Source: Monarcha castaneiventris obscurior (Eukaryota; Chordata; Aves; Passeriformes; Monarchidae). From it: a stretch of 64,000 nt of DNA. The position numbers were made by a program, and so were the translations under genes. Positions 12,701 through 27,700 of this stretch are shown here, in pieces. The notes below the pieces were generated by a model. The model was not told the origin of the DNA, ran no database searches, and worked only from the letters and a program-made list of their open reading frames with translations. How positions within the stretch are numbered: position 1 is the first letter of the stretch; every line of letters starts with the position of its first letter. Location of the stretch: assembly GCA_026261815.1 (NCBI GenBank), contig JAMPIT010000258.1:19052501-19116500 (forward strand), given 5' to 3'.

Positions 12701-15700
12701 ACAATTAAATGAAAGAATGAGCTCCACTTAACTGCATAATTACCATTTGGCCAGTTATTTTCTGTAAGAGTCCTTGGTGATCCAGATGCTCTGTCACTTG
12801 ACTATTATGTGTTAATTATTCATTACTTTCGAAAACCAGTCAATATACCTTGTAGTAACCACAGTATTTAGTTGCATCCAGCTTAGTTTCCTTGTCTTTC
12901 TCACTGGTACAATAAAATACTGTGACTAAAAATATCAAAATATATTGATATTTCAATATTTCAAAATATATTTCAAAATATAATCTCTTAAATCAAAATT
13001 TAAACTGTTCTTTCCCCTAAAGAGAATCACTGAAATTTCATTTTCAGTTGCACTGGATAAACTTTACTTTTAGGCAATGCCTCTGTGCCAGAGAAAAGGC
13101 CAAGGAATGTGGTTATGTGGGCATTATAGACTAGCTTTACCAGGCTTCTGGCTTTTAAACTCACCTTGGATTTAAAGTCACCTGTCTTCTATCAAGATAC
13201 ATATTTCTGAAGCTTTTATTGAAGCTGTATTTACATAACCCCTTTTGAATGCTGTAGTAATTTTTTAGTTTTCAATTTCAACAAGAAGCATTTTGTGGAT
13301 TATTCTTTCTATTAAGAAAACATGCTATTTAAGCAAAATAATTGTATAAAGAAATTACTGCTTTCTGAATTTAACTTCATTAACTTAAAATACAGCAATA
13401 GTAATTTTGGTAAGGTACAATACCAACTCATTAATCTAATTGAGGCTAAGCAGTAATCATGACCTACATGCTTTAAAACATAAACTAGTCTATTAAAATA
13501 AATAATACTGAAACTTTATTGAGGAAAAACCTTTTTATTTGTTGCATGATTGTATAAGAAAAGCCATTTATAAGCAAAAATGTGGAGATCATTATGCAAG
13601 TTTTTTTTTTCATTCTAAGAAACTTTTTCTTCGCATGATTTAATTGGTGCAAAAAACCCCTTAGTTTTTTAACAACTTGGTTGGGAGAAGACAGCATATT
13701 TAATTGCTATCAACAAAAATTTTCAACATTAAGAAAATAAGACATCAAGATTGGACACATTAGAAACCAGCTCTCAGTGCAGATGTCATACACAAGAGCT
13801 TGTTTCCCAGTTTGCAATCATATCAGCAGATGAAATTTAGTTTTGATAAACTGTGTAGCAATAGACTTGAGCTCTGCCTTCACCCAACAGTAAAATTCAG
13901 TGATCTTTGCAAAGGAATAAACTGAATTAAAAAATGAACTTCATTTTCTGTCCAGGGCCCTCTACACATGGCAGCTACAGTGCTTAGGTTAGAATGTAAA
14001 CAGCCTGGCCATGATGGGCTACATTCTAATAATAATAAAAAAACAAGCTATAGATAGATGTATATGTACAAATAAACTACTATTCATAACTCTTACATAA
14101 AAGAGAGAGTCATCTGCTTCCTAGGGAAGTGGTCACAGCACCAAACCTGACAGGATTCAAGAAGCATTTCAACAACACTCTCTGGCACATGGTGTGACTC
14201 TTGGGGCTGGTCCTGTGCAGGGCCAGGAGTTTGACCTGATAATCATTTTGGGTCCCTTCCAACTCCGATTATTCTGTGATTCTGTGATTCCTTGAAGATT
14301 CTTCAGCACAGGAGAAAAATTCTTGCAAAAAGATTTCTTCTAGATTTAGAAGCTGTGAGTTACAAAAAAAATCTCTTCAAACCTGAACAATATTATAAAT
14401 TAAGAGTCAAAGCTAAACACATTTAAACCATCTTGTTTCGAAGGAAAAAATGGGTTTACTTATGTGGATCCCCAAATTCCTCACACTGCAATTATTCTGC
14501 TTTTTCTCCAAGCTTTATTTAAAGGCAAGATCTTAGTCTACAAATAGTCACAGAGGATGCAGTCTAACCATAAAATAATACTTTCCCTGTTTTGTATATA
14601 AGGGGGAAGTGACAGCAATAGTGAATGTCATGTACTGGTAAATAGTCTTCTCCTTTAAGTGGTGAGCTGAAAAATACGCTCTCCTGAGTACCCTTTACAC
14701 TTTGGAAGTTCAGTATTCTGGCAGTTTTTAAAAAGACCATGAAGGTCATGATCATCTATAACAATATAGAGTGTGCAAGGTATGACGTGGGATTCTGTAA
14801 TGAGAAAGAGTAAAATTAAATGTTAGTACTACTTTGAGATATTTTAACCTGAACAGGAAATAACAGAACCTGCTAAAGGTTTCCTTATCTCTAACAAAAA
14901 GTACCAACCAGCATTCTCTTTTAATGGTTCCTGTAGTGTTTTATTTGAAAGAATAGAAATTCCGAATGGACTCATTTATGTAAATGTCTGTTTGCAGGAA
15001 AATAGCTAGTCTGTGTTTTCATTTCAGGGAGCCCCAGGTTCTTCATACAACACATATTCTGGTAACCAGGTAAACATTCAGTTAAAATGCCCTATTCAGA
15101 AGCTCCATCTAAAACCTTCCCTGAAGGAGTAGCCAGATACAAACCAGTAACCCATTCTGTCTTCTGCACAGGGAGGGCCCTTCTTCTATCCTGGAGGATC
15201 CTATGGACAGGTAGTAGTTCTTCCTCCCTCACCAGGATAATACAGACTCCCATCCTCCTGGTTCCTTCACTCCCAAGATTGTGGGTGCTATGACATACTG
15301 TAATACAGACCCAGCTGGTGTCCCTTAGGGCAGAAAACTCAAATTAGCCCTGATGTAACCTGGTGGTGAGCAGCTTCACAGGGAACAGTACAGAATGGTC
15401 TCTGCAGTTTCTTTGCAGAATTCAAGTTTCAGCAGGCTAAGGAAATTGCTGCCAGATTTCTTCCACTTTAACAGTGTTAGTCTTGAGTTTTACTTAAGCA
15501 CATAAAAATTAGCTCTAAATTGGGAGACAGGGTATAAAGTGAGAACCAGATGTGCAGGTATTTAAACTCTCATCTGCAAGAAAATAGCTGGTCTGTGTTT
15601 GTTTTTCAGGGCGGCCCCGGTTCATCCCACAGTTCTTACTCCGGTAACCAGGTAAATATTCTGGTCACTGTGCCTGCACAGGAGCAGCCTAAAAGTATTC

Positions 15701-18700
15701 TTTGAGAGAACAATTCAACTACAAACCAGTGAATTTCTATGTTTTCTCTGCAGGGAGGGCCTTCCTTCTATCCTGGTGGATCTTATGGACAGGTAGGTGT
15801 TCTTTCTTGTTTCTAGAGATAACAGAGTTCTTTTGTCTTCATTTCTATATTCCCTGTTTAGTGGCTGTTGTGAAATACAACACCCAAAAGTTGAGTCTAT
15901 CATAACACCTAAGAATTGTATCAGCTGTTTGTACCTTACCACATGAATTCTGTTAGAGAAAAAGACTAAATTACGCTTACAACTTTCATGGAATGATCTT
16001 TCATCTACCTAAAATATTAGTGATAAAAAGTCCCTTCTTGTTCAACAGTATTGGCCTAGAGTGAGATTCAGATACCTTGGTATTTCCACCATCCTGTTTG
16101 CAAGAAAATAGCTAGTCTGTGTTTTCATTTCAGGGAGCCCCAGGTTCTTCACACAGCACATATTCTGGTAACCAGGTAAACATTCGGTTAAAATGCCCTA
16201 TTCAGAAGCTCCATCTAAAACCTTCCCTGAAGGAGTAGCCAGATATAAACCAGTAACCCATTCTGTCTTCTGCACAGGGAGGGCCCTTCTTCTATCCTGG
16301 AGGATCCTATGGACAGGTAGTAGTTCTTCCTCCCTCACCAGGACAATACAGACTCCCATCCTCCTGGTTCCTTCACTCCCAGTATTGTGGGTGCTATGAC
16401 ATACTGTAATACAGACCCAACTGAGCAGAAAACTTGTCCCTTAGAGCAGAAAACTCAAATTAGCCCTGATGTAACCTGGTGGTGAGCAGCTTCACAGAGA
16501 ACAGTACAGAATGGTCTCTGCAGTTTCTTTGCAGAATTCAAGTTTCAGCAGGCTAAGGAAATTGCTGCCAGATTTCTTCCACTTTAACAGTATTAGTCTT
16601 GAGTTTTACTTAGGCACATAAAAATTAGCTCTAAATTGGGAGACAGGGTATAAAGTGAGAACCAGATATGCAGGTATTTAAACTCTCATCTGCAAGAAAA
16701 TAGCTGGTCTGTGTTTGTTTTTCAGGGTGGCCCCGGTTCATCCCACAGTTCTTACTCCGGTAACCAGGTAAATATTCTGGTCACTGTGCCTGCACAGGAG
16801 CAGCCTAAAAGTATTCTTTGAGAGAACAATTCAACTACAAACCATAAATTTCTATGTTTTCTCTGCAGGGAGGGCCTTCCTTCTATCCTGGTGGATCTTA
16901 TGGACAGGTAGGTGTTCTGTCTTGTTTCTAGAGATAACAGACTTTTTTTATTTTCACTCCTATTGTGTCCTTGAATGATGGAAAACACTTCCTTGGGAGA
17001 ATCAAATTAATCAGCTTTTTTTATTTCCTGTTCAGGGAGGGTCTTCTGCTTATGATGGCAACAGTGAATCCTACGGTCAGGTAAATACTCTTTTTGTTCT
17101 CTTTGTGTTAATGTTGCTGAGGGCCAAGTGAATATACTTGGTGATGAGGGTGAAGTAAATATACAGCTATATCTGTATTTTGGCTCTCACTACATTCTAA
17201 TGAAAGTGGTCTTTCCTTTGAGGAATGAGTAAATTTGTATATATTTTTAACTAAGTAGTCTGGAAGTTTATAGGGGAGTAAAAGGTAGGATACATCCAAC
17301 CTTTAAGGCTTATTCTCCTCAACAATGCTAGCTTTGAATTACCTGTAAGATAAAGGTCTTTTAAAATGTGGAGTTAGAATTTCAGTTTCAAAGTATGTTA
17401 CATTGGTGTTTTACAGGGACATAACTCTGAGTTGCTTAACCATTCTGATAACTAAGTAAATAATCATATTTTTTAAATCTGTCAAGAAGGAGATCCTTAC
17501 AGTAAGCATCCAAAAAAAAAGAGTTTGTTTGCAATAAAAAATTATTTATATTTTCTGAACAGGGTGGATCTTCCTCATATAGTGGTTCTGACATTTATGG
17601 CCAGGTAAATGTTGTCTCCTACATCAAAAGCTTAAGCTTGCTGTGTTGGTTCTTATGTGTCCTGGGTTTAAGTGACCATGACCACGAAAATGCCATTTTA
17701 ACTTATATTTCTCTTTACTTTAGTAGCAACTCAAAATGTTTCCATAATGTAGAGAACATGGTGCACTATGTATGCCGTTTTTAACTGTGCCCTGTGACTA
17801 TTCAATGCTTTAACTACTTTATTATGTGTTAGCATAACATTTCCTCATTCAAAAGGAAAGTACTTTGTGCATTTACTTTACACACCTTACTTATGCAGGA
17901 GCTGTTGAAAGTTTAAATAATGGGATCTTTGAATATAAAGAACTAGAACTTTGCAAATTAACTTCATTGAAAATCTTTTCCTTATAAAAATGCATGCTTG
18001 CAAGGAGGGGGCTTTTTCCAGCCTCTTCTGCTTAAGCAACAGGTAAAGTTACATATTTTTTTCTTTTTTTGCACATTCCCTAGTTTAGATAAAATTGGAG
18101 ATTCTAAGCAGTTAGTTAGAGTTATTCTTCTATTTTATATTCTCCACAATTAAGAGCATGTAAGAGTCCTTTTATATAAAAATAAATGGTTTTTCATCAT
18201 TTTACAGGATTCACCTTCCATGGGAGGCAGTGAAACTGAAGATAATGTAAGCATTTCTTCTCAACAATATCAATATCATAATTCACTACCTTTTCAAGTA
18301 TCTAGGTGCTTACATGGACCTTTACCTTATCTGATGTCACATGATTGTGCTATGCATGATAAGGACTTCACAAATTAAAATTGCAGCTACAACAGTTCTG
18401 ACTTCTAACCATCAAACATTTTTTGAATTGGTTATTAGAAGTAGAAGTTACAAAGAAAGCTCTTTTTATTTCACAATTTCCATCAAAACTCAATATTTTG
18501 TAGTAGTCATATACTACTACAAAACTCAGTAGTATATGACTACTTCCCTCTTTCCATCCCCAATTTGCACTACACTTAGTTTGTTCTTCCAATGCCAGAT
18601 ATGTAAGATTCAATTTCCTTCATCTATATGTTGCATAGGAATGGTCTGTTTTCATATCATGTGGTGAAAACTGTCTGCTTTTCCTAAGAAGATGCCTTTT

Positions 18701-21700
18701 CTCCTGACTAAAGTATATTTCCTATTAATTCTGCTGAAGCTGTTTATAAAACTTTACAATTTTAAAGTGTTTTCCAGGGTCCTCGTTAGTAGGAAATTGC
18801 TCTCTGCAAATAATTTTAAACTCAGCCATTCACTTTAGTTACAAGTATACTGTGTCAATAGCTTCAGTGCAGTTTCTACATCAAAATCTACTTATGGATA
18901 TTCAAGAAAGCTAAAATATGATACTACAGAGGGCCCAAAATGCCCTCTGAAAGAAACTAAGGTATAACAACAGATGTGCACCACATCTTGGTCTTAAAAA
19001 ATCAAGACAGCATTCCAAATGCTGATGTTTTTCACTGAAACATTCTGGAGGAAATAACATAGATTGAGATGTGATCTCATTCCTTTATTTAACTATATCA
19101 GGATTCAGCTATCAAAATAAATGCCATTCTCCAGAAATGAGCAGAGAAAGAACCTGTAGACTGCTTATCCTACAGCCTACATCTTCAACCTTCCCACAAG
19201 CAGTACTTTCCTTTGCCTTCCACCCTTGCTTAGAAAGAAATAGTAATATTTGCCATGGCAATAACTAGATTCTTATGTTTTTCAGGATTCTGCCTTGCCA
19301 ACTGGTGATGGTCAGAGTGAACGGGTAAGCCCTCCTTCCTTACATATTGCCAGGTGCCGGCCCCAGTGCTTGGCCACTGCCAGCACCTAAATTACATCTT
19401 GTGTGGAAACCCTGGGGCAGCTTCCAGTGGGGGACAGACAGTGCTCAAGCACAGAGGGAATGAGGGTATGGCTAAAGGGTTAAAGTTCTGCTAGAAATCC
19501 CAACTGGTGCTGAGGTGTGGTCTTGAATCTCAAACTTATATCACAAATGAGATAGCTCGATTTATTTGTTCGAGTCCTTGTGCTTTTGAAATCATTGCTT
19601 TACTGCAAAGGGCTTCAATACCATCATTTGTCCAGCACTTGTTCTAAATGCAACCCTTTGCTTTGTTGTGCTGTGTCACATGCATTTGAAGGCTTCCATT
19701 TTCCTATCATTTTTACATGGCACATATTGTATTTATTCTAATGACACAGACTGATAAATTATTTTGTTGGAGATATAACTTTTTCAACTGTTGTATCCTA
19801 AAGAATATCTTCCACCAAAAGAGCAATTAGTCATGAAGGGGCATGTGCTGTTTTATATAGAAAAACAACAGATTTTTTGTGTTTTTCTTGAACAATCCAT
19901 GACAAGAATGTAAGGAATGTGGAGAAGCAAGAAGGAGTGTTTATCTTCCAGTCTGATCTTTCCAGTTTTGGGGGTTTGGTTTTTTCATGTAATTTCAATA
20001 CATTTTTCCAGGGTTTTTATTCCCCAGGAGGCAGCCACTCAGGTGGACATGTAAGCATCTATTTTATTTATTATTTGCAGTTCCATTCCAAAATGGCTGT
20101 ACTATTTAAAAATTATCCCAATGAGTATATTACACCAAACCATTTATTTCCCAGAATTTCATGACATCTGGCATCATGTCTTGTGAAACCAAATTGCAAA
20201 CTGTTAGAATAATAAAATTTAAAATTGTGTGTGCACAACAGTCTTGTTCTCCAGAAGCCATTTCAAGCAAAAATAAATTGTGTCTGCTTTTTGCAGGGGT
20301 CATCTTCTCAAAGTGGTAGCTACTCCAGTGGACAGGTAAATACTAAATCTTTATATTTTTGACCTCAGGTATGGGTCATACTAAAGTTTGAGGCCTCATA
20401 TTGTATTACACCAATTTTTAATCTGTGAACAAGATTGATTCATTCTTCCTTACATATCTCTATGTAAAAGTCCAAATATAAGCAGAGTAGTCAAAACACA
20501 ATTCATGTATTAACTGATGTTTTAACACCAGGAAAAATGAAAGTAATAAATATTTGGCATTAATTTATATATTTTAAATATAAGTAAGTGATTTTTATTT
20601 TTTTCAGGGCTCATCTTCATCTGGAAGCAGCCAGTATGGTGGGCAGGTGGGAAATTTTTCTTCTTTGTTGTTATTGTGGGACGCTTTTGCTCCCAATGTA
20701 CATATTTCAAGAAAATATTACCAGATTTGTAATACCTAAGTTCCCAGACACTCTGTGGTTTATTTTATCCTCATTAATCTTTCTATAGATAAAATTGTAT
20801 TCTCAACCTGATAGATCTTTTGAAACAAAAGAGTAAAAGACAACACTTTGTATTAAATGCATGTGTCAAAGAAAAGTTTTTAAATAGAATGTAACATTTA
20901 CAGGGTTCACCTTCTTCAGGAGGCAGCCAGTCTGGTGGACAGGTATGATTTTCTTTCTCCACAGTCTTCAGCTGAGCTAGTGTCAGGCACTCAAATTTAC
21001 TTCTCTTATCTTTCCTTCACAAGAACTGTTTCCCTTCACCACAGTCCTTTTTGCCCAAAGCCTCAACAACACACTATTTTCTTTTGCCACATCATTTGGA
21101 CATCCTGCAAGCCAGAGCAGCCAGTAGTAACTGTTTGGCACATGCATCTGAGTTTCTGTAGCTGCTTTGGTGCTAAAGAAATTTCATGCATGTTGAAAGT
21201 GGAAAGTGAGACACTGAATGGTGAACTCCTGGCCACTCTCAGTCAGTTTTATCAAAGTAGAAATCTCCTGTTTTCTGTATCATCTGTAATATGAAACAGT
21301 ACTGCATGTACTCTAAGTGCTCTGGCCCATTTAGGAAAAAAATTGCTTTCTGTAGTACTACTCAGAATTTTTTACTCATCCTTTTGATCAGTAATGTTTT
21401 TTTCATAAAAATTGTAAGTCAGAAAATTTGACGATAAAAATATTAGCAGTTTGTTGCCCCTTCAGAACAACAACTGCAGAAATAGTAGCATTGGATGAAA
21501 TAGACTCAATTCTAGAAGTTAGGCAGTTAAGAATGTAGCTTTATGGTTTGCATGCCTGGGATGGTAGAAGTAATTTGAGTTGTAACTAGAACCCATTTCA
21601 GTTCTGTGCTCTTGATATCTTAAATAATTTCTGCATTCTTTACAGGGTGGATGTGATTGTTCTGGGGGAAGTTCTGTAAGTACTACTTGCTCATTATACA

Positions 21701-24700
21701 TTTTCTTTTACTAAACTATTTAACTGGTAAATAATGTGAGATCCAGCTTATTTCCAGCTTACTTATTTGAATGTACTCTTAATTTTATATTCATTGTTCC
21801 TTTGGTGACTTAGATGTTTCTGATATGGCAGGAGTTATTTCTCTTTATGCCAAGATTCAGTGTTACAGAATTATTGAATCATTTAGGTTGGAAAATGCCT
21901 CAAGTCCAACCATTAACTCAGCACTGCCAAGGTCACCACTAAACCATGTCCCTGAGTGCCACATGTACATGTCTTTTAAATACCTCTGGGGGTGGTCACT
22001 CAGCCCCTTCCCCAGCAGCCTGTTCGGTGCTTGATAATCCTTTCAGTGAAGAAATTGTTTCCTAAAATCCAATCTAAGCCTCCCTTGGAGCTGCTTGAGG
22101 CCTTTTCCTCTTGTTTTATTGCTTGTTACTTGAAAGAAGGGACCAGCCCCCACCTGGCTACAGCTCCTTTCAGGGAGTTGTAGAGAGCAATAAGGTCCTC
22201 CCTGAGCCTCCTTTTGTCCAGGCTAAACAACCCCAGCACCTTCAGCTGCTCCTCACAAAGCCAGTGCTCCAGACCCTTCACCAGCTCCCTTGCCATTTCT
22301 GGACACAATCCCACACCTCAATGTCCTTCTTCTAGTGAGGGGCCCAAAAGTGAAGAGAGGATTCAAAGTGGCAGCCTCATCAGTCCCCCCTCAGTGTAGG
22401 GGGAAAATCACTTCCCTAGTGCTGCTGGCCACATTATTTCTGATAAAAGCCAGGAAGCCCCAAACCTGGTAGTGAGTTGCATTCTCTGAGCACTGGTGTC
22501 AGTTACCATACAATATTTACAGAGATGTTATCTCTTCTCAAAAAAACCCAAAAGACTGCATTAAATAGCAGAATTCATTGACAAAAGATCTATCATGAAA
22601 GGAAGCTAAAATAATACCAAGTCAAATATTTGTATCAAAAAATCAATGTTTACCAAATATAAAATAAAAACAAAAACTGAGTTACTTCTCACTTGTGGTT
22701 TGAAGTCTATATGAAATTACTTAAGGACTATGAAACAGGGTAATCCCTGCTTTCCAAAGCAAATCATATGTAGTCAATCAACATGTAGCATGTAAAGGAC
22801 ATTCCTGCACCTTGGGTAATACTCTTATTTCCTAAGCAATGAGTTATGGGTAGATATAATATGATACTTGATGATTTATAATGATCTGGGCCAAAAAAAG
22901 GCTTTTTTCTCTCTTGGCAAATTGATAACAGTAAGTAAGTGTAACTAATTTCAGGCTGGGATAGTCTTCCTTTGAAATGCCATAGAACAGACAATCTAAG
23001 GTTTTGTTTCAATTCTAGTTTATGACCAAAGACAAAGGCTAATTTTCCTTTTCTTTTTTTTTCCTTTCTAGGGCGGATCCCCTACGTTAGTCAGAAGTGA
23101 TTCCTCTGCAAATGTAAGCAATGTTTATCAGCTTTTAAGTGTATCCTCTGTTTGCTTTATCAAGATAATAGCCAGAGAGGATAAAATGAGTCAGTGCCTA
23201 ATAGAAGTCATACACTTGTGAAAATAACCTACTTTAGTTACAATTAAAAATACACACAGGACATCCTTTTTAATTGTAACTAAAAAATACACACAGGACA
23301 TTCATGCAGCGCTCACAGTTTCTCTTTCCATTTGAAACCATTTTGATTCAAAGAGAAGACTTGTAATGAAAAATGTTGTCACAAACACAGGTAGATACCA
23401 GCATAAATATTTACTTTGGGAGCCAATTCCTTGGAATTATGTAAAAATATCCCCCAAAGACAATGATTTATGTGGTTTTATTCCTCTTAGATCATTTACT
23501 GCAAGAAAGTTTAGTATTAGTATTTACATATCTATTACATACTACTATCTTTAGAGAAGTTTTGCTTCAAAATAACTCTTTTAGACCAAAATAACTGGTT
23601 GTTTCGGTGTTTGTTTTTTTTCCCCAGGACTCAACTTCTTCTGGAGGCAGCCAGTACAATAGCCAAGTAAGCACTCATTCTAAAAGGAGAGACAGTTTGC
23701 CACTTCTGAAAATCATGTCTATTCATTCACTCAATTAAATTCAGTTTTTATATGGGAACTGGGTAAAAAGAGCAAAAGCTCAATAAATGAAATGCATCAT
23801 TGTGTTAGATATGGACTAAAAATTACAATGGGGTTTTAGCAAATACTGCCCTTGTTTTGGGAAACTTGCAAAATGAAGCTCACAAAAAATACGTGCAGGG
23901 AAAAAATGAATCAAAATGCATCATTTTTTATTCCTATTTGATCTAATTCCACTATGAAGAAAAACAAATCCAATCTCCACTCTTTAAAGAGACCTCTTGT
24001 TTTATGAGGTTTCAGTAAATTTTCTTAGTTTCATTTTCAGAGTCCTGTTAGGCAGCCAATATCTTACTGCTAGCTCTGGCCCAGCATTCAGCTTTCCAAA
24101 TAAAAAAAAAATGCCATTCTCCAGAAATGAACAGAGAAAGAACTGGAAAGAATGCCACTTTAACCTTTCCAACATCTCACACAAACTAAGCACTCGGTCT
24201 TTGCCTTCCACCCTTGCTAAGGATCTCAGGTATTTTCCCAACTTACCTTGATCAACTTAAATTCTAGTTATTAAAGAATTCTGAAAGTCCTGCTCACCTG
24301 TCTTCACTCTTACCTTGCTCACTCACTCCTGTTGTCCTGGCAGAGTCATGTTTTGATTTAAAGAAATCATACTGCAGGTAATTCACTCATCTGGTGTTCT
24401 TTACAGGATTCATATTCCTCTGGAGCTAGCCAGTATGGAGGACACGTAAGCTCTTACTTTTATTATTTTATATTATATATTTGTTGTTTTATAAATATTT
24501 GGCTCATATTTAGGACCTCAATTTAATGTATAAGAAATTTTACGCTATACTCTGTAACAATATTGTGAATTCAAGAAAGACAAAAACCACAGAGTTTATT
24601 CTGGGATAATTACACACAAACGTTCAAATAACAAAATATAGATGTCTTTGCCACTTCTTTCCACTAATCAGATATTAAGAAATAACTAATTACCAATTTT

Positions 24701-27700
24701 TTTCCAGGAGTCATCTTCCTATGGAGGCAGCCAGTATGGTGGACAAGTAAGCATTAATAGTCCCCATTTTTGTAGGTTATTTATTGTCCACCTGACTGTC
24801 TATCTTAGCTTTAATTTAATCTACAACCTTTCCAGTAAATCTTACTCTGTAGTGCTCAGATGCTACTGTGATTAAACAAAACAAGTTCAGATTAAGATAA
24901 TTATCCAAGACTAAGAAAAAATAGAATGTGAAATACATGGTTGATTCAATTGATTCCTGAAATTTGCAGGACTAGACATCATGTCTCTTTGAAATAAATC
25001 AGTACTTAATGAAGCTAACCAGAATTTTTAAAGCCTCATAAAATGAAAGCCTCTATGAGTCCATGAAATAGGTATAAAAAAGTTTCAGTTTCCACTTTCT
25101 GTTTATTTTCAGGGTTCACCTTCCTCAGGAAGCAGCCAATATGGTGGACAGGTGAATATTTTTTCTCTTGTATTGTACTTCCTTGTATTCTCCCTTGCTA
25201 CTTTATCAAAGAGATTTGGTAGTTCTCTGTGTAAAAGAACATTTTAAAGAGATTGGGGTTTGGTTTGGGGGTTTCTGTCCATTTTTTATCTAATTTGTTG
25301 CTAAGTATATAATGGTTATAAATGTATATGATACCAAGCCACAAAAGAATTAAGACGGAATTTCTGATGTATCATGGTAAATGCAGATGAGTCTCACCCA
25401 TTTTGGCACAGTCTGGTTCAGTCCACTCACAGTTCTGCAGTGAAAGAACTGGCTATTCCTTCATATGGAACATGGTTTAAAAGAGTACTATGACATGGAT
25501 ATAGAGATAATTTAATTCTTTTTTGTTCAGGGGTCACCTTCTTCGGGAGGCAGCCAGTATGGAGGACAAGTAAGAATCTCTTCCTGTGTAGTTCTTATTC
25601 TAACACACAGTTTCTACATCAAAACTTGCTACTTCTATATTGACTGAAAAATATTTTGTGAAAACTCTGTTTATCTGATAATAGGTAGGTATCTAAAGTT
25701 GTGTGATCTGGAGCAATACAAAAACTATGGAGATCTGCTGCGTCTGTTGTATTAAACGCAGTTCTGATCTTGTTCTGCCCTCCAACCTGCCCTGCTGTTG
25801 TCAAGGTTTCTTAGCTCTAAGACTAAGGAGTGGCTGGAAGCAGATTTGTTCCTCCTCTACCTCATTTCCATCAGCAAAATGCAGAATCAGAGTTGGTGTC
25901 TGAGAAGCAGTATGGTTTCAAACTGGAAGAGGGGAGAAGGTGAGGAGTTGCTAAGAGGTGTTCCATGCCCCTGTGAAATGAAAGATGAGGGATAGGGTTC
26001 CTAGTGCTGCCTAGAGGTATAGCCTCTAGTATGGAGTGACACATGAAGCAATAAGCTGAATGCTTATCACATAAGCTGAATGCTTCTCTTCCTGTAATTT
26101 TTCATTGTGCAAAAGAAGCAAAAAATATTGTTTCTTTAAAAAGCTCTTAAGCTTTTTGATTTGAGAAATAATTGGCACCTTTGCTTCAGGGTCCATCTTT
26201 ACCAGGTGGCAGCCATTACGGAGGACAGGTGAGAATTGTTTTTCTGTTTACAAGTTGTTTTTTCCATTGTTCACCTTTTTTTTGTTTTTGTGAAAACCAG
26301 AATATTTTTTGAAGGGGTGTCTTACACCAAAACAGTGTTTAGGCAGAACAGATTAATATCTGACTTTCTGCTGTGTGAGCCCACTCACATAAGCAAAACA
26401 CGGAAGGCTGCTGTGAGCACACAGTCCAGGGCAGCAGCACTACTCACACCTGCCTGAAGCTGACTTGGATTCAAACTTCATTGTTCTGTTTAAACTGCAG
26501 CCACTGTAAAGGCCTGTGGATTTCAGTGTTGTTATAAAGTAAATGTTCATGTTCCTGGGGCACTTAAATCCATGGAAGACAAATAAAAGTGTGTTTTTCT
26601 GTGACAGGTCATAAGTTAAAGAATGTGCAACAAATCTAAATGCCTTCTCATTTCTTTAGGGTGTAGCTTCTTCGGGAAGCAGCCAGTATAGTGGACAGGT
26701 AAAACTTCTACTTTCATGGTATTTGCAGTTTGGGTACATGGTTCATCAGGAAAACAGACCCATATTTTGTGCAAAAAAGCAACATTCTAAGATAGAATAG
26801 CTTTAAGCCAGACTGACTGAAGATTGCTGAATATGAGTCTGTGTGGTATTTCAGATCATGTTCAGGGCAAATGATACAGGGGCCTATGGCGTGGAAATGT
26901 TTCTTCAACATATCATGTTGAAGAAGCCAAGTTTTTGTGTTATGTTTACATGCAAGCAATTTGAAAGACTGAGAACAACAGAGAGCAAGTGAAAAGGCTA
27001 CCCAGTAACACAGAAGTGATTTAGTTACTCTTTTTTTCCAGGGCTTTTCTTCAGGAGTCAGACAGTCTGGTGGACAGGTATGCTTTCTTTGTACTTTTCT
27101 CTGTACTGTTCAGTTCTGCTAGTGTCATATACTGACAAATTGCTTTGTGTAACTTTCCTACACAAGAACTGTTTCCCTTCACACATTTCATCCATATTGA
27201 ATGTGGAAAGTGAGACACTGAATAGTGAACCCCTGGCCACCTCTTACTAAACTTTATCAGAGTAGAAGTTACCTAATAGGCCTCCGCTGGAAGTCATCTA
27301 AAGAGAACTGTATGTATTCATAGAATCACAGAGCATGCTGAGTTGGAAGGGATCCATCAGGATCCTGTCCAACTCCTGGCCCTGTGCAGGACACCCAAGA
27401 ATGACACCATGTGTCTGAGAGCATTGTCCAAATGCTTCTTGAATTAAGACAGGCTTGGTGCTGTGACCACTTCCCTGGCAAAATTCTAGGTGCTCTGATC
27501 TCCTCAAGGGAAAAAAAAAATAAAATCTGTATTACTATTCAGAATTTTTTACTCATCCTTTTGGTGAGTAGATTTTTACTGTAAATTTTAAATGAGAAGT
27601 TAGAAGATTCAATTTAAAAACTTGATCAGTAAGTGCACAGCTAACCTAAAAAGGCAGCAGAGAGAGAAAGAAACTACCTTTTTAAGTGGAGCTTGATAAG

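Noticed and set aside
21825..22472. Cluster of overlapping ORFs on both strands
   Set aside because: They lie in the reversed CR1 fragment and are broken remnants of repeat sequence.
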